From assembly GCF_040218225.1 (NCBI RefSeq), contig NZ_JAVJQO010000008.1, forward strand, positions 434,001-498,000: a stretch of DNA of 64,000 bases, in the 5' to 3' direction. Shown in pieces: positions 34,865 through 44,931 of this stretch (position 1 is its first letter; each line of letters opens with the position of its first letter). The DNA comes from Gracilimonas sp. (GTDB taxonomy: Bacteria; Bacteroidota; Rhodothermia; Balneolales; Balneolaceae). The notes beneath the pieces were generated by a model. That model was given only the letters and a program-made list of their open reading frames with translations, had not been told where the DNA came from and did not search any database. The position numbers and the translations under genes are program-made.

Positions 34865-37684
34865 TTATCCGGCAGAATCTTCAAGAGTACGCTTCTGCTC
34901 AGTAATCTTGTAACTCTCAATCTGATCGCCAACCTTGATGTCGTTATATCCCTGGATACTGATACCACACTCGTATCCCGAGGTTACTTCTTTCACATCA
35001 TCTTTGAATCGCTTGAGAGCATCAATTTCGCCGTCGTAAATCACAACACCGTCTCGAACAAGTCGGATTGGGTTATTTCGCTCAATCTTGCCTTCGGTTA
35101 CATAACAACCGGCGATGGTACCTACTTTAGATACTTTGAAGATTTCACGAACATCCACAGTACCCATCATTTGCTCTTTAATTTCAGGTGATAATAATCC
35201 CTCAAGGGCATCACGAACTTCATCAACAGCATCATAAATAACGCTGAATAGTCGAATATCAATTTCTTCCGACTCAGCAAGTTTACGGGCACTTGTTGTT
35301 GGACGAACCTGGAAACCAATGATAATGGCATCGGATGCTGAAGCCAGCAGTACATCGGATTCTGAAATAGCTCCTGCTCCGGTATGGATAATGTTTACAG
35401 CAACTTCATCGGTACTCAATTTCTGGAGTGAACCGGAAAGCGCCTCAATAGAACCATCCACATCAGCTTTAATAATAATATTCAGTTCAGAAACCTCACC
35501 AAGAGCGAGTCGACGTGAAATATCGTCAAGCGTCATATGCTTGGTTGTACGCATGGCTTGCTCGCGGCGGATTTGCATTCGCTCGTTAGCAACTTCCTTG
35601 GCAAGCTTCTCATCTTCAGCTGCTACAAGTTTATCTCCGGCTTGTGGCATATCATCAAAGCCCATAAGCTGTACCGGCGTTGATGGGCCTGCTTCTTTGA
35701 CGCGCTGACCGCGGTCATTTTCCATGGCTCGTACACGTCCAAAGCAAGGGCCAGCTACAAATGGGTCTCCAACTTTAAGCGTACCGCCCTGAACAAGGAT
35801 ATTGGATACAATACCTTTTCCTTTATCCAGGCGGGCTTCGAGTACAACACCATCTGCTCGTCGGTTCGGATTAGCCTTAAGTTCAAGTAGCTCTGCTTCA
35901 ATAAGTACTTTCTCAAGCAGGTCTTCAATTCCTTGTCCGGTATGAGCCGAAACTTCAGCATACTGAACGTTACCGCCATATTCCTCAACAATTACATCAT
36001 GCTCAGAAAGCTGGGTCTTAATTTTATCAGGATTCACACCTTCTTTATCCATCTTGTTGATGGCAACTACAATAGGTACGCCTGCTGCTTTAGCGTGATT
36101 AATCGCCTCTATGGTTTGCGGCATCACGGAATCATCAGCAGCAACTACCAGAATCACAATATCAGTAGCCTGTGCACCACGAGAACGCATAGCTGTAAAG
36201 GCTTCGTGACCGGGAGTATCCAGGAAGGTAATCTCATTTTCATTATGCACTACCTGATACGCACCAACGTGCTGGGTAATACCACCAGCCTCACCTGCTG
36301 CTACTTTCTCTTCACGGATATAATCAAGCAATGATGTTTTACCGTGATCAACGTGACCCATTACGGTTATAATCGGTGCGCGTGGTTTAAGATCTTCTTC
36401 TGCATCTTCCGGAATGGTAAGGTCTTCGTCCATCTCTTCAGCTTCAATGAACTTCACTTCTTTACCGTATTCTTCAGCCACCAATTCGATAGTACCGGCA
36501 TCCAGTCGCTGATTAATCGTTATCATCAACCCGATAGACATGCAAACTGAAATAATATCGTTCACACCAACTCCAAGCAGATCTGCTAATTCATTCGCTG
36601 TAATAAACTCGGTTGTCTCAATAATATCAGATTCGAGTTCTTCGAGTTCCGCCTGCTTTTGCAGTTCCTCCTCACGTTCCTCTTTACGTTCCCGACGACG
36701 TTTCTGACGCTTACTACCCACCGTTTTAGAAGACTGCATCTTCTTCATGGTTTCGCGCATCATCTTGTCTACATCTGTTTCGTCAATTTCAGTCTTTTTC
36801 TTTCTCTTCTTACGAGTTTTCTTAGACTTATTATCTGAGTCAGATTTTGAACTTGAACTTGAACTTGAGCTTGAGCTGGAAGAATCATCGTCTTTACGAT
36901 CCTTACGCCGTTTCCTCTTCTTACGAGGTTTTCGTTCGGTAGTAAATGACGCTTTACCTAATACTTTAGTTCCTTTTAGCTTACCGGCAGAGCCACGTAT
37001 AACATCTTCATCTTCTTCATCGTCGCTGCTTTCTTTAGCTTCAGCCTGTTCCTCTTCTTCGTCTTGGTCTTCGTCGTCCTCTTCAGCTTCTTCATCTTCC
37101 TCTGCTTCGGCTGCTTTCTTAGCTTTTTCAGCTTCTTCTTTCTCTTTCTTAGCCTTGGCTTCTTCCTCAGCCTTTTTCCTGGCCTCTTCTTCCTTCTTCT
37201 TAGCTTCAGCTTCTTCTTTCTCTTTCTTAGCCTTCGCTTCAGCTTCTGCCTTTTTCTTGGCAGCTTTTTCTTCGGCTTCTTTGTCAGCCTCATCTTCTTC
37301 AACTTCATCGATAGGCTCTAAATCCAGATCATCTGAATCCCCATCGTCTTCAGGCTCCAGGCCTTCTGTCTCATCTTCTGGTTCAAGGCCAACTTCATCT
37401 TCTATAGGCTCCAAAACGTTTTCCAGGGTAACGCTGTCGTTACGCTGGTTCATCATCTGGCTTCGGCGGCTCTCATATTCTTCACGGGCTTTTTCGTGAT
37501 CTGCACTCTTTGCCCGGTCTTCGCCATATACTTCATCCAGCGCCTCATACATTTCGGGCGTTATTTTGAAGTTAGGACGATTGGCTACGTCAAAACCATC
37601 TTCACTTAAAGTATCTACAATGCTTTGTGTAGACACATTAAACTCGGATGCTACTTTAAATAATGGTTTGGGTCTTTTAGACAT
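34865..37684 (-). CDS. infB: Translation initiation factor IF-2
   Basis: A 939-residue GTPase that brings fMet-tRNA to the 30S subunit. The N-terminal IF2N fold ([22 protein letters not shown] region) is followed by a very charged linker (about 70-340) with Glu/Lys/Ala repeats and a poly-Ser run. A second IF2N-like part ([20 protein letters not shown]) precedes the G domain ([27 protein letters not shown]), then EF-Tu-like domain II and the C2 fMet-tRNA domain. Linker length varies much between species. It sits between nusA and rbfA in the conserved operon. Confidence 0.97.
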   Translation of the reverse strand: MSKRPKPLFKVASEFNVSTQSIVDTLSEDGFDVANRPNFKITPEMYEALDEVYGEDRAKSADHEKAREEYESRRSQMMNQRNDSVTLENVLEPIEDEVGLEPEDETEGLEPEDDGDSDDLDLEPIDEVEEDEADKEAEEKAAKKKAEAEAKAKKEKEEAEAKKKEEEARKKAEEEAKAKKEKEEAEKAKKAAEAEEDEEAEEDDEDQDEEEEQAEAKESSDDEEDEDVIRGSAGKLKGTKVLGKASFTTERKPRKKRKRRKDRKDDDSSSSSSSSSSSSKSDSDNKSKKTRKKRKKKTEIDETDVDKMMRETMKKMQSSKTVGSKRQKRRRERKEEREEELQKQAELEELESDIIETTEFITANELADLLGVGVNDIISVCMSIGLMITINQRLDAGTIELVAEEYGKEVKFIEAEEMDEDLTIPEDAEEDLKPRAPIITVMGHVDHGKTSLLDYIREEKVAAGEAGGITQHVGAYQVVHNENEITFLDTPGHEAFTAMRSRGAQATDIVILVVAADDSVMPQTIEAINHAKAAGVPIVVAINKMDKEGVNPDKIKTQLSEHDVIVEEYGGNVQYAEVSAHTGQGIEDLLEKVLIEAELLELKANPNRRADGVVLEARLDKGKGIVSNILVQGGTLKVGDPFVAGPCFGRVRAMENDRGQRVKEAGPSTPVQLMGFDDMPQAGDKLVAAEDEKLAKEVANERMQIRREQAMRTTKHMTLDDISRRLALGEVSELNIIIKADVDGSIEALSGSLQKLSTDEVAVNIIHTGAGAISESDVLLASASDAIIIGFQVRPTTSARKLAESEEIDIRLFSVIYDAVDEVRDALEGLLSPEIKEQMMGTVDVREIFKVSKVGTIAGCYVTEGKIERNNPIRLVRDGVVIYDGEIDALKRFKDDVKEVTSGYECGISIQGYNDIKVGDQIESYKITEQKRTLEDSAG
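36848..36885. repeat. Hexanucleotide tandem repeat in infB
   Basis: TTGAAC/TTGAGC units occur in tandem (reading GAACTTGAACTTGAACTTGA and on), encoding part of the poly-Ser run of the IF-2 linker on the minus strand. The unit length of 6 keeps the frame, so copy-number change would alter only linker length. Confidence 0.7.
37127..37234. repeat. 30-bp direct repeat in the infB linker
   Basis: The same 30 bases, starting TTCAGCTTCTTCTTTCTCTT, occur at 37127-37156 and 37205-37234, 78 bases apart (26 codons). They encode the repeated AKKEKEEAE part of the charged linker, which looks like an in-frame duplication. Confidence 0.75.
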
Positions 37685-37741
37685 ATAGAATATTTGAATG
37701 TGAGCTTGTTAAACTAAGAATTTTTAAATGGAATTGCCGAC

Positions 37742-38998
37742 TTAAGCCTCGTCTTCGAATTCGTAGGCAATTACACTCATAATCTTCTCAGCAAGCTCGG
37801 GATCTATTTCTTCGTTCGTTCTGCTTACTAATTCATCTGCATCTAGTTCTAGTACTGCGCGTGCAGTGTCGCAGCCGATGTCGTGAAGCATTTGGATTAC
37901 ATCCGCACCGAAATCTACTTCAAATTCATCGATGTCGATATCATCTTCAGCTTCTACTTCACGATAAACATCGATTTCCACTTCAGCCAGCTTGGAAGCA
38001 AGGCGAATATTTACACCTCCCTTACCAATGGCTTTGGATACTTCATCAGCAGGAACCAATACATTGGCGTGCTTGGCTTCTTCGTTCAATTCAACCTTTA
38101 ATACTTCTGCAGGCTGAAGTGCACGTTTGATAAACTCAATTTTATCTGGGGTGAAGTTAATTACATCAATATTCTCATTTTGCAGCTCGCGTACGATGGC
38201 ATGAATTCGAATTCCCTTCATACCTACGCAGGCTCCTACCGGGTCAACACGTTCATCGTGTGAGAGAACCGCAACTTTGGAACGATCGCCCGGAGCACGT
38301 GCAATGCGCACCAATTCAATAATACCGTCAAATACTTCCGGTATCTCATTTTCAAATAGTCGCTCTAAAAATAACTCTGATGTTCTCGAGATTATAACCG
38401 TTGGGTTCCCGTTACGCATATGAACTCCCGTAACAACAGCACGGATGGTATCCCCTTTGCGATAACGATCTTTGTAAATCTGTTCACTTTTCGGAAGCAA
38501 CAGTTCAACACCATTATGGTTTACAAGAATGTCTTTGTTATGACGTACCTGATATACATCCCCGAGAATAATCTCTCCTACGCGGTCGGTGTAATCTTCA
38601 TAAATGTTATCTTTTTCAATCTCCCGGATGCGCTGAGCCAACTGCTGTCGAGCCATGGTAACTGCCCTTCTTCCAAAGTCAGTAATTTGTATTTCCTGAG
38701 CTAACTCATCATATAATTCAATATCAGGATCTACTTTTTGAGCATCTTCCAGTGTAATTTCAGCTACTTCGTCTGTCAGCTCGTCAGCAGGAACTACTTC
38801 CTGAACGTGCAAAATCTGTATTTCTCCCCGGTCTGCATTCAGGATTACCTCAAATGCATCGTCTGACTCATATTTTTTGCGAATCATAGTGCGAAAAACA
38901 TCTTCCAGAATAGAAAGAAGCATATCGCGGTCAATGCCTTTCTCGTGTGCAATTTCGGCAAACGAGGAGATAATCTGTTTTGATAATTCGTTTTGCAT
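37742..38998 (-). CDS. nusA: Transcription termination/antitermination factor NusA
   Basis: A 418-residue RNA-polymerase-binding factor. The N-terminal domain (about 1-125) contacts polymerase; S1 (about 135-200, VGEIILGDVYQVRHNKDILV), KH1 (GACVGMKGIRIHAIVRELQ) and KH2 (VSKAIGKGGVNIRLASKLA) bind RNA; a short helix-hairpin-helix end (IGCDTARAVLELDADEL) closes the protein. The two C-terminal acidic repeats of E. coli NusA (495 residues) are absent, the usual state outside Proteobacteria. It lies 12 bases after rimP and 57 before infB. Confidence 0.96.
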   Translation of the reverse strand: MQNELSKQIISSFAEIAHEKGIDRDMLLSILEDVFRTMIRKKYESDDAFEVILNADRGEIQILHVQEVVPADELTDEVAEITLEDAQKVDPDIELYDELAQEIQITDFGRRAVTMARQQLAQRIREIEKDNIYEDYTDRVGEIILGDVYQVRHNKDILVNHNGVELLLPKSEQIYKDRYRKGDTIRAVVTGVHMRNGNPTVIISRTSELFLERLFENEIPEVFDGIIELVRIARAPGDRSKVAVLSHDERVDPVGACVGMKGIRIHAIVRELQNENIDVINFTPDKIEFIKRALQPAEVLKVELNEEAKHANVLVPADEVSKAIGKGGVNIRLASKLAEVEIDVYREVEAEDDIDIDEFEVDFGADVIQMLHDIGCDTARAVLELDADELVSRTNEEIDPELAEKIMSVIAYEFEDEA

Positions 38999-39010
38999 CA
39001 GTATAGCTTA

Positions 39011-39475
39011 TTAAATTACGGGGATTATTTTGGTTTCAACGATGTTTTCAAACGGAATCTGAGTTTCTTTTTCCTCTTCGTCCGTTATAGCAACTACTTC
39101 GTCTTCAATGCCGGTGATGACTCCTTCAATTTTTTTATACTCACCGTCTGTACTTTTGAATTTGATAGTGGCAACACGACCTTCATTTTTTTTGTATTGC
39201 CTTTTGTCGCTAAGCGGACGGCTCAATCCGGGTGAAGACACATTCAGACGATATTTTTTATCAAAAAGCTCATGAGCTTCAATCAAAAAACCGAGTTCAC
39301 GACTTATTTCAGAGCAATGATCAACATTGACTCCGCCTTCTTCAGTGTCCAATAAAACCCAAACTTCAGTCTGGCCAGAATGTGTTTTTAATTCCACATC
39401 TACCACAAATAAATTGTGCTCTTCTGTAAGAGGAGCTGCTAAGTCCTTAATATTTTGGATGATATCTAATTGCAT
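39011..39475 (-). CDS. rimP: Ribosome maturation factor RimP
   Basis: A 154-residue 30S assembly factor. The N-terminal domain ends in the family motif DHCSEISRELGFLIE and VSSPGLSRPLSDKRQYKKNEG, and a small Sm-like beta domain follows (VITGIEDEVVAITDEEEKETQIPFENI). ATG 39475 was chosen; a TTG 21 bases upstream in frame would start inside the T-run of the leader hairpin. It is the first gene of the rimP-nusA-infB-rbfA-truB-ribF operon, an arrangement conserved across bacteria. Confidence 0.94.
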   Translation of the reverse strand: MQLDIIQNIKDLAAPLTEEHNLFVVDVELKTHSGQTEVWVLLDTEEGGVNVDHCSEISRELGFLIEAHELFDKKYRLNVSSPGLSRPLSDKRQYKKNEGRVATIKFKSTDGEYKKIEGVITGIEDEVVAITDEEEKETQIPFENIVETKIIPVI

Positions 39476-39494
39476 TTCTATCAAATTCTGAAAC

Positions 39495-39525
39495 AAAAAA
39501 AAGCGAGTGCCTTGCGACGCTCACT
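39495..39525 (-). terminator. Terminator-like hairpin in the rimP-nusA-infB leader
   Basis: On the minus strand AGUGAGCG-UCGCAAGG-CACUCGCU forms an 8-position stem (one mismatch, one G-U) followed by eight U (39502-39495), only 20 bases before the rimP start. No gene lies upstream on that strand until well past 39682, so the hairpin would be inside the operon's own leader and act as an attenuator. Confidence 0.6.
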
Positions 39526-39682
39526 GCTTTCCAAAGGTAGCTCTATTTCGTCTAAATTTCAATGAAACAAAACGATTGAAGATAGATTCATTTTTGGATT
39601 AAGTCTTTTTGGAGTTAATTTCCTGACTGCCTGAAAAAATAAACTCAGCAAAGTACATCTTCCAACACGACATTTACTATTC

Positions 39683-40174
39683 ATGAAATATCCATTCCGA
39701 GCATACTATTTCCGCCTGTTCCTTTGTTCTATTATGTTTTTTTCATGTTCACAGAAAAGCTCTGATGAAAAGAACCCTACTACCAACAAGGGACGTCAGC
39801 TTGATCTAGTTAAAGAGGTTAAATTCTTAACTGCCGATGGCAAAGAAATATCTACGGTAAGTGTAGCACTTGCAGATGAACCTGAAGAGCGCAATCAGGG
39901 GCTTATGGATGTAAAAGAAATGGCTTCTGATGCCGGCATGCTCTTTATTTTCCCTGATGAGCAGCCCCGCAGTTTTTATATGGCTAACACCCCTTTACCC
40001 CTGGATATCATTTTTGTGAATGCGGACAGCACTATTGTAAGAATTCATCACAACACCACTCCTTTTAACAGTGAACAACTTCCCTCCGATAAACCTGCAA
40101 AATTTGTAGTAGAAACCAATGCTGGTTATTGTATCTCAAATGATATTCAGGAAGGAATGAGAATTCGCTTCTAA
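39683..40174 (+). CDS. DUF192 lipoprotein
   Basis: A 163-residue protein with a lipoprotein signal (FFSC, lipidated Cys23). Residues about 55-163 match the DUF192 beta-barrel: EERNQGLMDVKEM, GMLFIFPDEQPRSFYMANT, LPLDIIFVNADSTI and VVETNAGYC. The family is widespread and of unknown function, thought to sit in the envelope. The gene is divergent from the rimP operon and convergent with the next small gene, 7 bases apart. Confidence 0.88.
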   Translation: MKYPFRAYYFRLFLCSIMFFSCSQKSSDEKNPTTNKGRQLDLVKEVKFLTADGKEISTVSVALADEPEERNQGLMDVKEMASDAGMLFIFPDEQPRSFYMANTPLPLDIIFVNADSTIVRIHHNTTPFNSEQLPSDKPAKFVVETNAGYCISNDIQEGMRIRF

Positions 40175-40181
40175 AGCCGGC

Positions 40182-40475
40182 TTATTCTTTTTCAAACAAG
40201 CGCTCGTATCCATGATATGGTCGCAGGGGAATCAGTTCAAAAGAAATCAGCCCTTTTTGAACCAAAGGCAGCGCCGATAGTTTCTCTTGGGCTTCCTCTA
40301 CATCTTTACATTCCAGGATAAGCACAGCTTCCGGTTTATCAGCCCGGAAATACATTTCCCTGATTACCCCTTCTTTGTACAATTCCCAACCTTGTCGTGC
40401 TTCATCCCGCAGATGAGGAACAAAGTCTCTCTTCGACAATCCCGAGGATTCTTTTTGGATAGCTATAATTCTCAT
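40182..40475 (-). CDS. Small dimeric alpha-beta barrel protein (muconolactone-isomerase/YciI-like)
   Basis: A 97-residue cytoplasmic protein whose pattern (MRIIAIQKESS start, EGVIREMYFRADKPEAVLIL, VEEAQEKLSALPLVQKGLISFELIPL) fits the ferredoxin-like dimeric barrel of the muconolactone isomerase/YciI group. No catalytic residue can be named. It follows fbp on the same strand by 52 bases and may be co-transcribed. Its function is unknown. Confidence 0.65.
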   Translation of the reverse strand: MRIIAIQKESSGLSKRDFVPHLRDEARQGWELYKEGVIREMYFRADKPEAVLILECKDVEEAQEKLSALPLVQKGLISFELIPLRPYHGYERLFEKE

Positions 40476-40527
40476 CGAGTTTATTTTGATTACAAATCAA
40501 TCAGAAGAAAAGAAATCAGCTGTTTAT

Positions 40528-41553
40528 CTACTGTTCAACAGCTGCGTACTCCTCCAGGAAATCCATCACTGTCTGCACATTCTGTTTTGAACCAATATAA
40601 ATCGGTGTTTGCTGGTGAATGGATTCAGGTTGTAATTCCATAATGCGCGTATGCCCATCAGTAGCCATACCGCCTGCTTGTTCAATAATGAAACTAAGCG
40701 GATTACATTCGTACATCAGTCGCAGTTTACCATTTGGATACCTTTTGCTGTGCGGATAGATAAAGATTCCACCCTTCACCAACGTTCGGTGAATATCAGC
40801 TACCATAGAACCTATATACCTTGCCGAATACGGACGATTAGTTTCAGGATCTTCCTCCTGACAGTATTTTATGTATTTTTTAAGCCCTAAATCCCATGAA
40901 TTATAGCTGCCTTCATTGATACTATAAATAGGACCGTGTTCCGGCATTTTCAGTCCGCGATCACTAAGAATAAACTCCCCGATACTTGGATCGAGGGTGA
41001 AAATGGAGACTCCTAAACCGGTTGTATATGCTAAAATGGTACTGGAACCATATAACACATATCCAGCAGCTACCTGACGGACGCCGGGCTGCAGGGCATC
41101 TTCTTCACGAACGGCTGGATCAAAACGGGGCTCTTTCATATAAACTGAAAAAATACTCCCTATAGATACATTAACATCAATGTTGGATGAACCATCTAGT
41201 GGATCCAAATAAACGATATATTTTCCACCCTTACTCCCCAATTTTACAACCCCGTCATTTTCTTCTGAAATAACCATGCAGGTGATCAAAGACCTGTCGA
41301 GTGCTGAAATAAGCTGCTGATCTGCGAAAAGATCCAGTTTCTTTACAGACTCTCCATGAATATTTGTTGACCCGTCGTACCCGAGAATATTGGTAATTCC
41401 TGCTTTATTGACTTCGCGGGAAATAATCTTGGCTGCCAGACCTATATCTCTTAGTAATTGCGAAAGTTCTCCTGTTGCCCCTGGAAACCTGTTTTGTGAT
41501 TGAATGATGTATTCTTCTAAGGTTACCAATCTTGATTCTTTAGTACTCACCAT
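40528..41553 (-). CDS. fbp: Fructose-1,6-bisphosphatase, class I
   Basis: A 341-residue gluconeogenic phosphatase. The metal site appears in VISEENDG and the hallmark YLDPLDGSSNIDVNVSIGSI; NRPYSARYIGSMVADIHRTL and GKLRLMYECNPLSFIIEQAGG bind the sugar phosphate. The length is typical (about 335). It removes the 1-phosphate from fructose-1,6-bisphosphate. ATG 41553 gives the family N-terminus (TLEEYIIQSQNRFPGATGEL). It is the only sugar-metabolism gene in this part of the window. Confidence 0.96.
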   Translation of the reverse strand: MVSTKESRLVTLEEYIIQSQNRFPGATGELSQLLRDIGLAAKIISREVNKAGITNILGYDGSTNIHGESVKKLDLFADQQLISALDRSLITCMVISEENDGVVKLGSKGGKYIVYLDPLDGSSNIDVNVSIGSIFSVYMKEPRFDPAVREEDALQPGVRQVAAGYVLYGSSTILAYTTGLGVSIFTLDPSIGEFILSDRGLKMPEHGPIYSINEGSYNSWDLGLKKYIKYCQEEDPETNRPYSARYIGSMVADIHRTLVKGGIFIYPHSKRYPNGKLRLMYECNPLSFIIEQAGGMATDGHTRIMELQPESIHQQTPIYIGSKQNVQTVMDFLEEYAAVEQ

Positions 41554-41634
41554 GATCTATTATGTGTTTGGAAGCGCTTTTCTGGAAGATAAGGATGTTT
41601 TCAAGAAAAAATCTTCTGCTTTTTAAAATTCTAA

Positions 41635-42231
41635 TTAGTCCATCATTTTGATCTTTTTGTAAATCTCTCTCGCTTTATCCTTTAACTCATTGATCGTACC
41701 ATCATTCAAAACTACAAAATCAGCAAGATGAGTTAACGATTCAAAATCGGGCTGTTTGGTCATTCTGTTCTGTATCTCTTTTACTGAGGCTTGATCCCGT
41801 TCTGAAGTTCTCTCAATTCGTTTATCTTCATCGGCCGTCACAATGATAACATAGTCCAATTCTTTTGACCGCCCGTTTTTCAACAAAATGGCTGCCTCTT
41901 TAGCAAAGATTTCAAGCCCGGCTTTTTCTTTTTCTTCAGCCAGTTCTGCTGCCCGTTTCCAGAGTACAGGATGGACCAATTCGTTTAATTCTTCGACCCT
42001 GCCCTTCTCAAATGCTTCTTGTGCAAGGTATTTTCGGTTTAGGTCATTTTTTGAATCATATGCTTCTTTTCCGAAAGTCCTGGTGATCTTTTTCCGAAGC
42101 TCTTCATCTTCCTGCATCAGTTTTTTAGCAAAGTCATCCGCATAAAGTACAAAAGCCCCGAGCTTTTCCCACTCTTTACAAAAAGTGGTTTTACCTGAAC
42201 CGATTCCTCCGGTGATGCCAACTCTAATCAT
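41635..42231 (-). CDS. coaE: Dephospho-CoA kinase
   Basis: A 198-residue P-loop kinase performing the last step of coenzyme A synthesis. The Walker A motif GITGGIGSGKTT is at residues 5-16, DDFAKKLMQ follows at about 32, and LIHPLV-type sequence appears as LNELVHPVLW; RTSERDQASVKEIQNRM is the lid. ATG 42231 lies 3 bases after the nadB stop; an upstream in-frame start at 42348 would overlap nadB heavily and is rejected. Confidence 0.94.
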   Translation of the reverse strand: MIRVGITGGIGSGKTTFCKEWEKLGAFVLYADDFAKKLMQEDEELRKKITRTFGKEAYDSKNDLNRKYLAQEAFEKGRVEELNELVHPVLWKRAAELAEEKEKAGLEIFAKEAAILLKNGRSKELDYVIIVTADEDKRIERTSERDQASVKEIQNRMTKQPDFESLTHLADFVVLNDGTINELKDKAREIYKKIKMMD

Positions 42232-42233
42232 GT

Positions 42234-43817
42234 CTAAATCACTGTGGTTATTTTCTGTTCGGAGGTTTCCGGATAGTCGGTTGTATAATGCAGGCCACGG
42301 CTTTCTTTGCGTTGCATAGCTGATCTCACAATCAGATAACCTACACAAACCAGGTTTCGTAGTTCACACAAGGGTACACTTACTTTGGTTCGGTGATAAA
42401 AGTCTTCTGTTTCCTTATAAAGCAATTCAGTCCGGCGAGCGGCTCTTTCAAGCCTTAGGTCGCTACGTACAATGCCCACATAATTCCACATCACCTGCCG
42501 TAGTTCCTGTCTGTTATGAGAAACCAGCACCCACTCTTCGGTATTGGCAGTACCGCTTTCATCCCATTCCGGGATATCCTCATTAAAATCCAGCTCTTTA
42601 AAAAATTGAACCGAACGTTGAAAGGCACGATCAGCAAAAACAAGTGACTCCAACAGACTATTCGAAGCCAGACGGTTTGCCCCATGCAGACCTGTACAAG
42701 CTGTTTCACCACAGGCAAATAATCGGTCTATTGTGGTTTGTCCATCCAAATCTGTGGCTACACCGCCACAGGTATAATGAGTTGCAGGAACTACAGGAAT
42801 CTGATCTTTCGTAATATCAATGCCGAATTTAAGACAAGTATCATAAATCGTTGGAAACTCTTCTTTGACTTCCTCAGCATTTAAATACATTACGTCGAGA
42901 AATACGTGGTCATCTCCCCTCTTTTTAAGCTGATCATCGATAGCGCGTGCTACTATATCACGGGGAGCTAATTCTTTGCGCTTATCGTACTTCTCCATAA
43001 AAGCCTCCCCGGCTGAGTTCCGTAGTATTCCTCCAAAACCACGTACAGCCTCGGAAATAAGAAATGAACCAGCTTCAGGAATAGCCAAGCTAGTAGGATG
43101 AAACTGAACAAACTCCATATTCTCGATCCGGGCTTTAGCCCGATAAGCCATTGCAATGCCATCTCCCGTGGCTACAGGTGGATTGGTTGTATGAAGATAA
43201 ACTTCTCCTGCTCCTCCTGATGCCAAAATGGTGACCTTAGCAAGCATCCGTTTAACCTGATCAGCTTTTTCATCTAATACATAAGCCCCGAAACAATGGA
43301 TCTTGTCCAGGGTTTTAACTTTTTGTCCCAGATGGTGCTCCGTCAAAAGCTCCATCGCAAAATGGTGCTCAAAAATCTCAATATTTGGATGGTTCCGAGC
43401 CTGATTAACCATAACCGAGGCTATCTCAAAGCCGGTAGCATCAGCTGCATGCACAATACGATTTTCAGAGTGACCTCCTTCCCGGCCTAAATCAAGCTCT
43501 CCATTCTTATGGGTGAACTGTACACCGTAATCGATTAATTCCTGAATAAGTCGTGGTCCTTCCTTGACAACCAGCTCTACAGCTTCCTGATTACATAACC
43601 CTGCACCTGCATCCAATGTATCTGAAATATGCTTTTCGAAAGAATCATGTTTGTTGAGGACTCCGGCAATACCACCCTGGGCATAGGCGGTGTTAGCCTC
43701 CATCATTTCTTTCTTGGTTACTATTGCTACGGTTCCGTGTTCAGCTGCCTTCAGCGCGAAGGTGAGCCCGGCAATACCACTGCCAATCACGAGGAAATCG
43801 TAGCTAAACTTCGGCAT
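42234..43817 (-). CDS. nadB: L-aspartate oxidase
   Basis: A 527-residue flavoenzyme that oxidises aspartate to iminoaspartate, the first step of NAD synthesis. The FAD-binding motif [19 protein letters not shown] is at residues 11-29; [28 protein letters not shown] and the succinate-dehydrogenase-like RGFGGILRN contribute the active site; [38 protein letters not shown] is the C-terminal FAD segment (given in part by position, about 360-395). No nadA or nadC is adjacent. It overlaps prfB by 14 bases. Confidence 0.95.
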   Translation of the reverse strand: MPKFSYDFLVIGSGIAGLTFALKAAEHGTVAIVTKKEMMEANTAYAQGGIAGVLNKHDSFEKHISDTLDAGAGLCNQEAVELVVKEGPRLIQELIDYGVQFTHKNGELDLGREGGHSENRIVHAADATGFEIASVMVNQARNHPNIEIFEHHFAMELLTEHHLGQKVKTLDKIHCFGAYVLDEKADQVKRMLAKVTILASGGAGEVYLHTTNPPVATGDGIAMAYRAKARIENMEFVQFHPTSLAIPEAGSFLISEAVRGFGGILRNSAGEAFMEKYDKRKELAPRDIVARAIDDQLKKRGDDHVFLDVMYLNAEEVKEEFPTIYDTCLKFGIDITKDQIPVVPATHYTCGGVATDLDGQTTIDRLFACGETACTGLHGANRLASNSLLESLVFADRAFQRSVQFFKELDFNEDIPEWDESGTANTEEWVLVSHNRQELRQVMWNYVGIVRSDLRLERAARRTELLYKETEDFYHRTKVSVPLCELRNLVCVGYLIVRSAMQRKESRGLHYTTDYPETSEQKITTVI

Positions 43818-44914
43818 CCTGTAAGAGATAAGCTTTTATGAATTCGTCCAGATCGCCATCCATCACCCCACTTACATCACTGGTTTCGTAGTTAGTGCGG
43901 TGATCTTTTACGCGTTGGTCATCAAAAACATAGCTGCGGATTTGTGATCCCCATTCATTTTTGCTTTTAGAGCCTTCCAGCTTGGCCTTTTCTGCTTCCT
44001 GAATCTCTTTTTCAAGCTCATATATTCGTGACTTTAACAGTACCATGGCTTTTTCACGGTTCTGAAGCTGAGAACGCTCCTGTTGACACTCAGCCACCAC
44101 ACGTTCGATTCTTCCGTCAGAAAGTTCCCCTTCCCACACTAACCGAACTCCTGTTTCTACCTTATTAACATTCTGACCACCAGCACCACTTGAGTGAAAA
44201 CGCTGCAGCTCAACATCACTTTCGTTGATATTGACTTCAATCGTATCATCAATCAGGGGAGCTACAAAAACTGAGCAGAAGGAAGTATGCCGGCGGGCAT
44301 TGCTATCAAATGGAGAAACACGAACAAGGCGGTGTACACCACTTTCGGCTTTTAAAAACCCATAGGCATTATCGCCCTGCACCTCGATAGTTGCACTCTT
44401 AAGTCCGGCAACATCGCCATCCTGATAATCGACCACGGAAACTTTGAAGCCTGCTTTATCAGCCCAGCGGGTATACATGCGGTATAGCATTTCGCCCCAA
44501 TCCTGACTTTCAGTTCCACCGGCACCAGGATTGAATGTCACAATCGCATCGCGGTGGTCATCGGGGCCGCTCAGCATATTTTTGAGCTCCATCGCCTCCA
44601 GGGCTTTTTCGAGCTTTTTGTACTCAGCTTTGATATCGTCCTCAACATCCTCACCCATTTCCTGGAACTCAAGGTATACATTGATGCTTTCCCGGAGATC
44701 ATTCAGGTTATCCCAGCCTTCAACCAAACTCTTTTCATGATTTAGCTTTTTCATAACGGCCTGAGCTTTATCAGGGTCGTTCCAGAAGTTTGGATCCTGG
44801 GTTTGTTCAGTAAGTTCTATTATTCGGACTTTTCTTTTTTCGTAGTCAAAGATACCCCCTGAGCGCGTCCACTCGCTCGTAGAGTTCATTTAGGTGATCT
44901 GTATTTATTGCCAT
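43804..44914 (-). CDS. prfB: Peptide chain release factor 2, made by programmed +1 frameshift
   Basis: RF2 recognises UGA and UAA stops. A short first frame begins at ATG 44914 ([20 protein letters not shown] then YL, 22 codons) and ends at an in-frame UGA (44848-44846); a +1 slip at CUU-UGA-C leads into [15 protein letters not shown] and the remaining 347 residues, 369 in total. The GGQ motif for peptide release is in [10 protein letters not shown]. Start codons in the long frame (44889) give an N-terminus unlike RF2, which confirms that the frameshift is needed. RF2 thereby controls its own level. Confidence 0.96.
44845..44860 (-). promoter_or_regulatory. prfB: prfB programmed frameshift site
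   Basis: On the minus strand AGGGGG-TAT-CTT-TGA-C: an internal Shine-Dalgarno-like AGGGGG three bases before the slippery CUU, then the UGA read by RF2 itself and the following C that makes it weak. This is the canonical autoregulatory site. Confidence 0.97.
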
Positions 44915-44931
44915 CTGTGTAATTGAATTTT

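Noticed and set aside
36747-37499. A 250-codon plus-strand open frame, rich in Ser, opposite infB
   Set aside because: It is the complement of the Glu/Lys/Ala/Asp-rich IF-2 linker; low-complexity codons on the other strand leave it open by chance. IF-2 is certain on the minus strand.
43804-44889. prfB starting at 44889 without frameshift
   Set aside because: The N-terminus so obtained ([12 protein letters not shown]) does not match RF2, and the canonical frameshift site with the correct upstream peptide is present.
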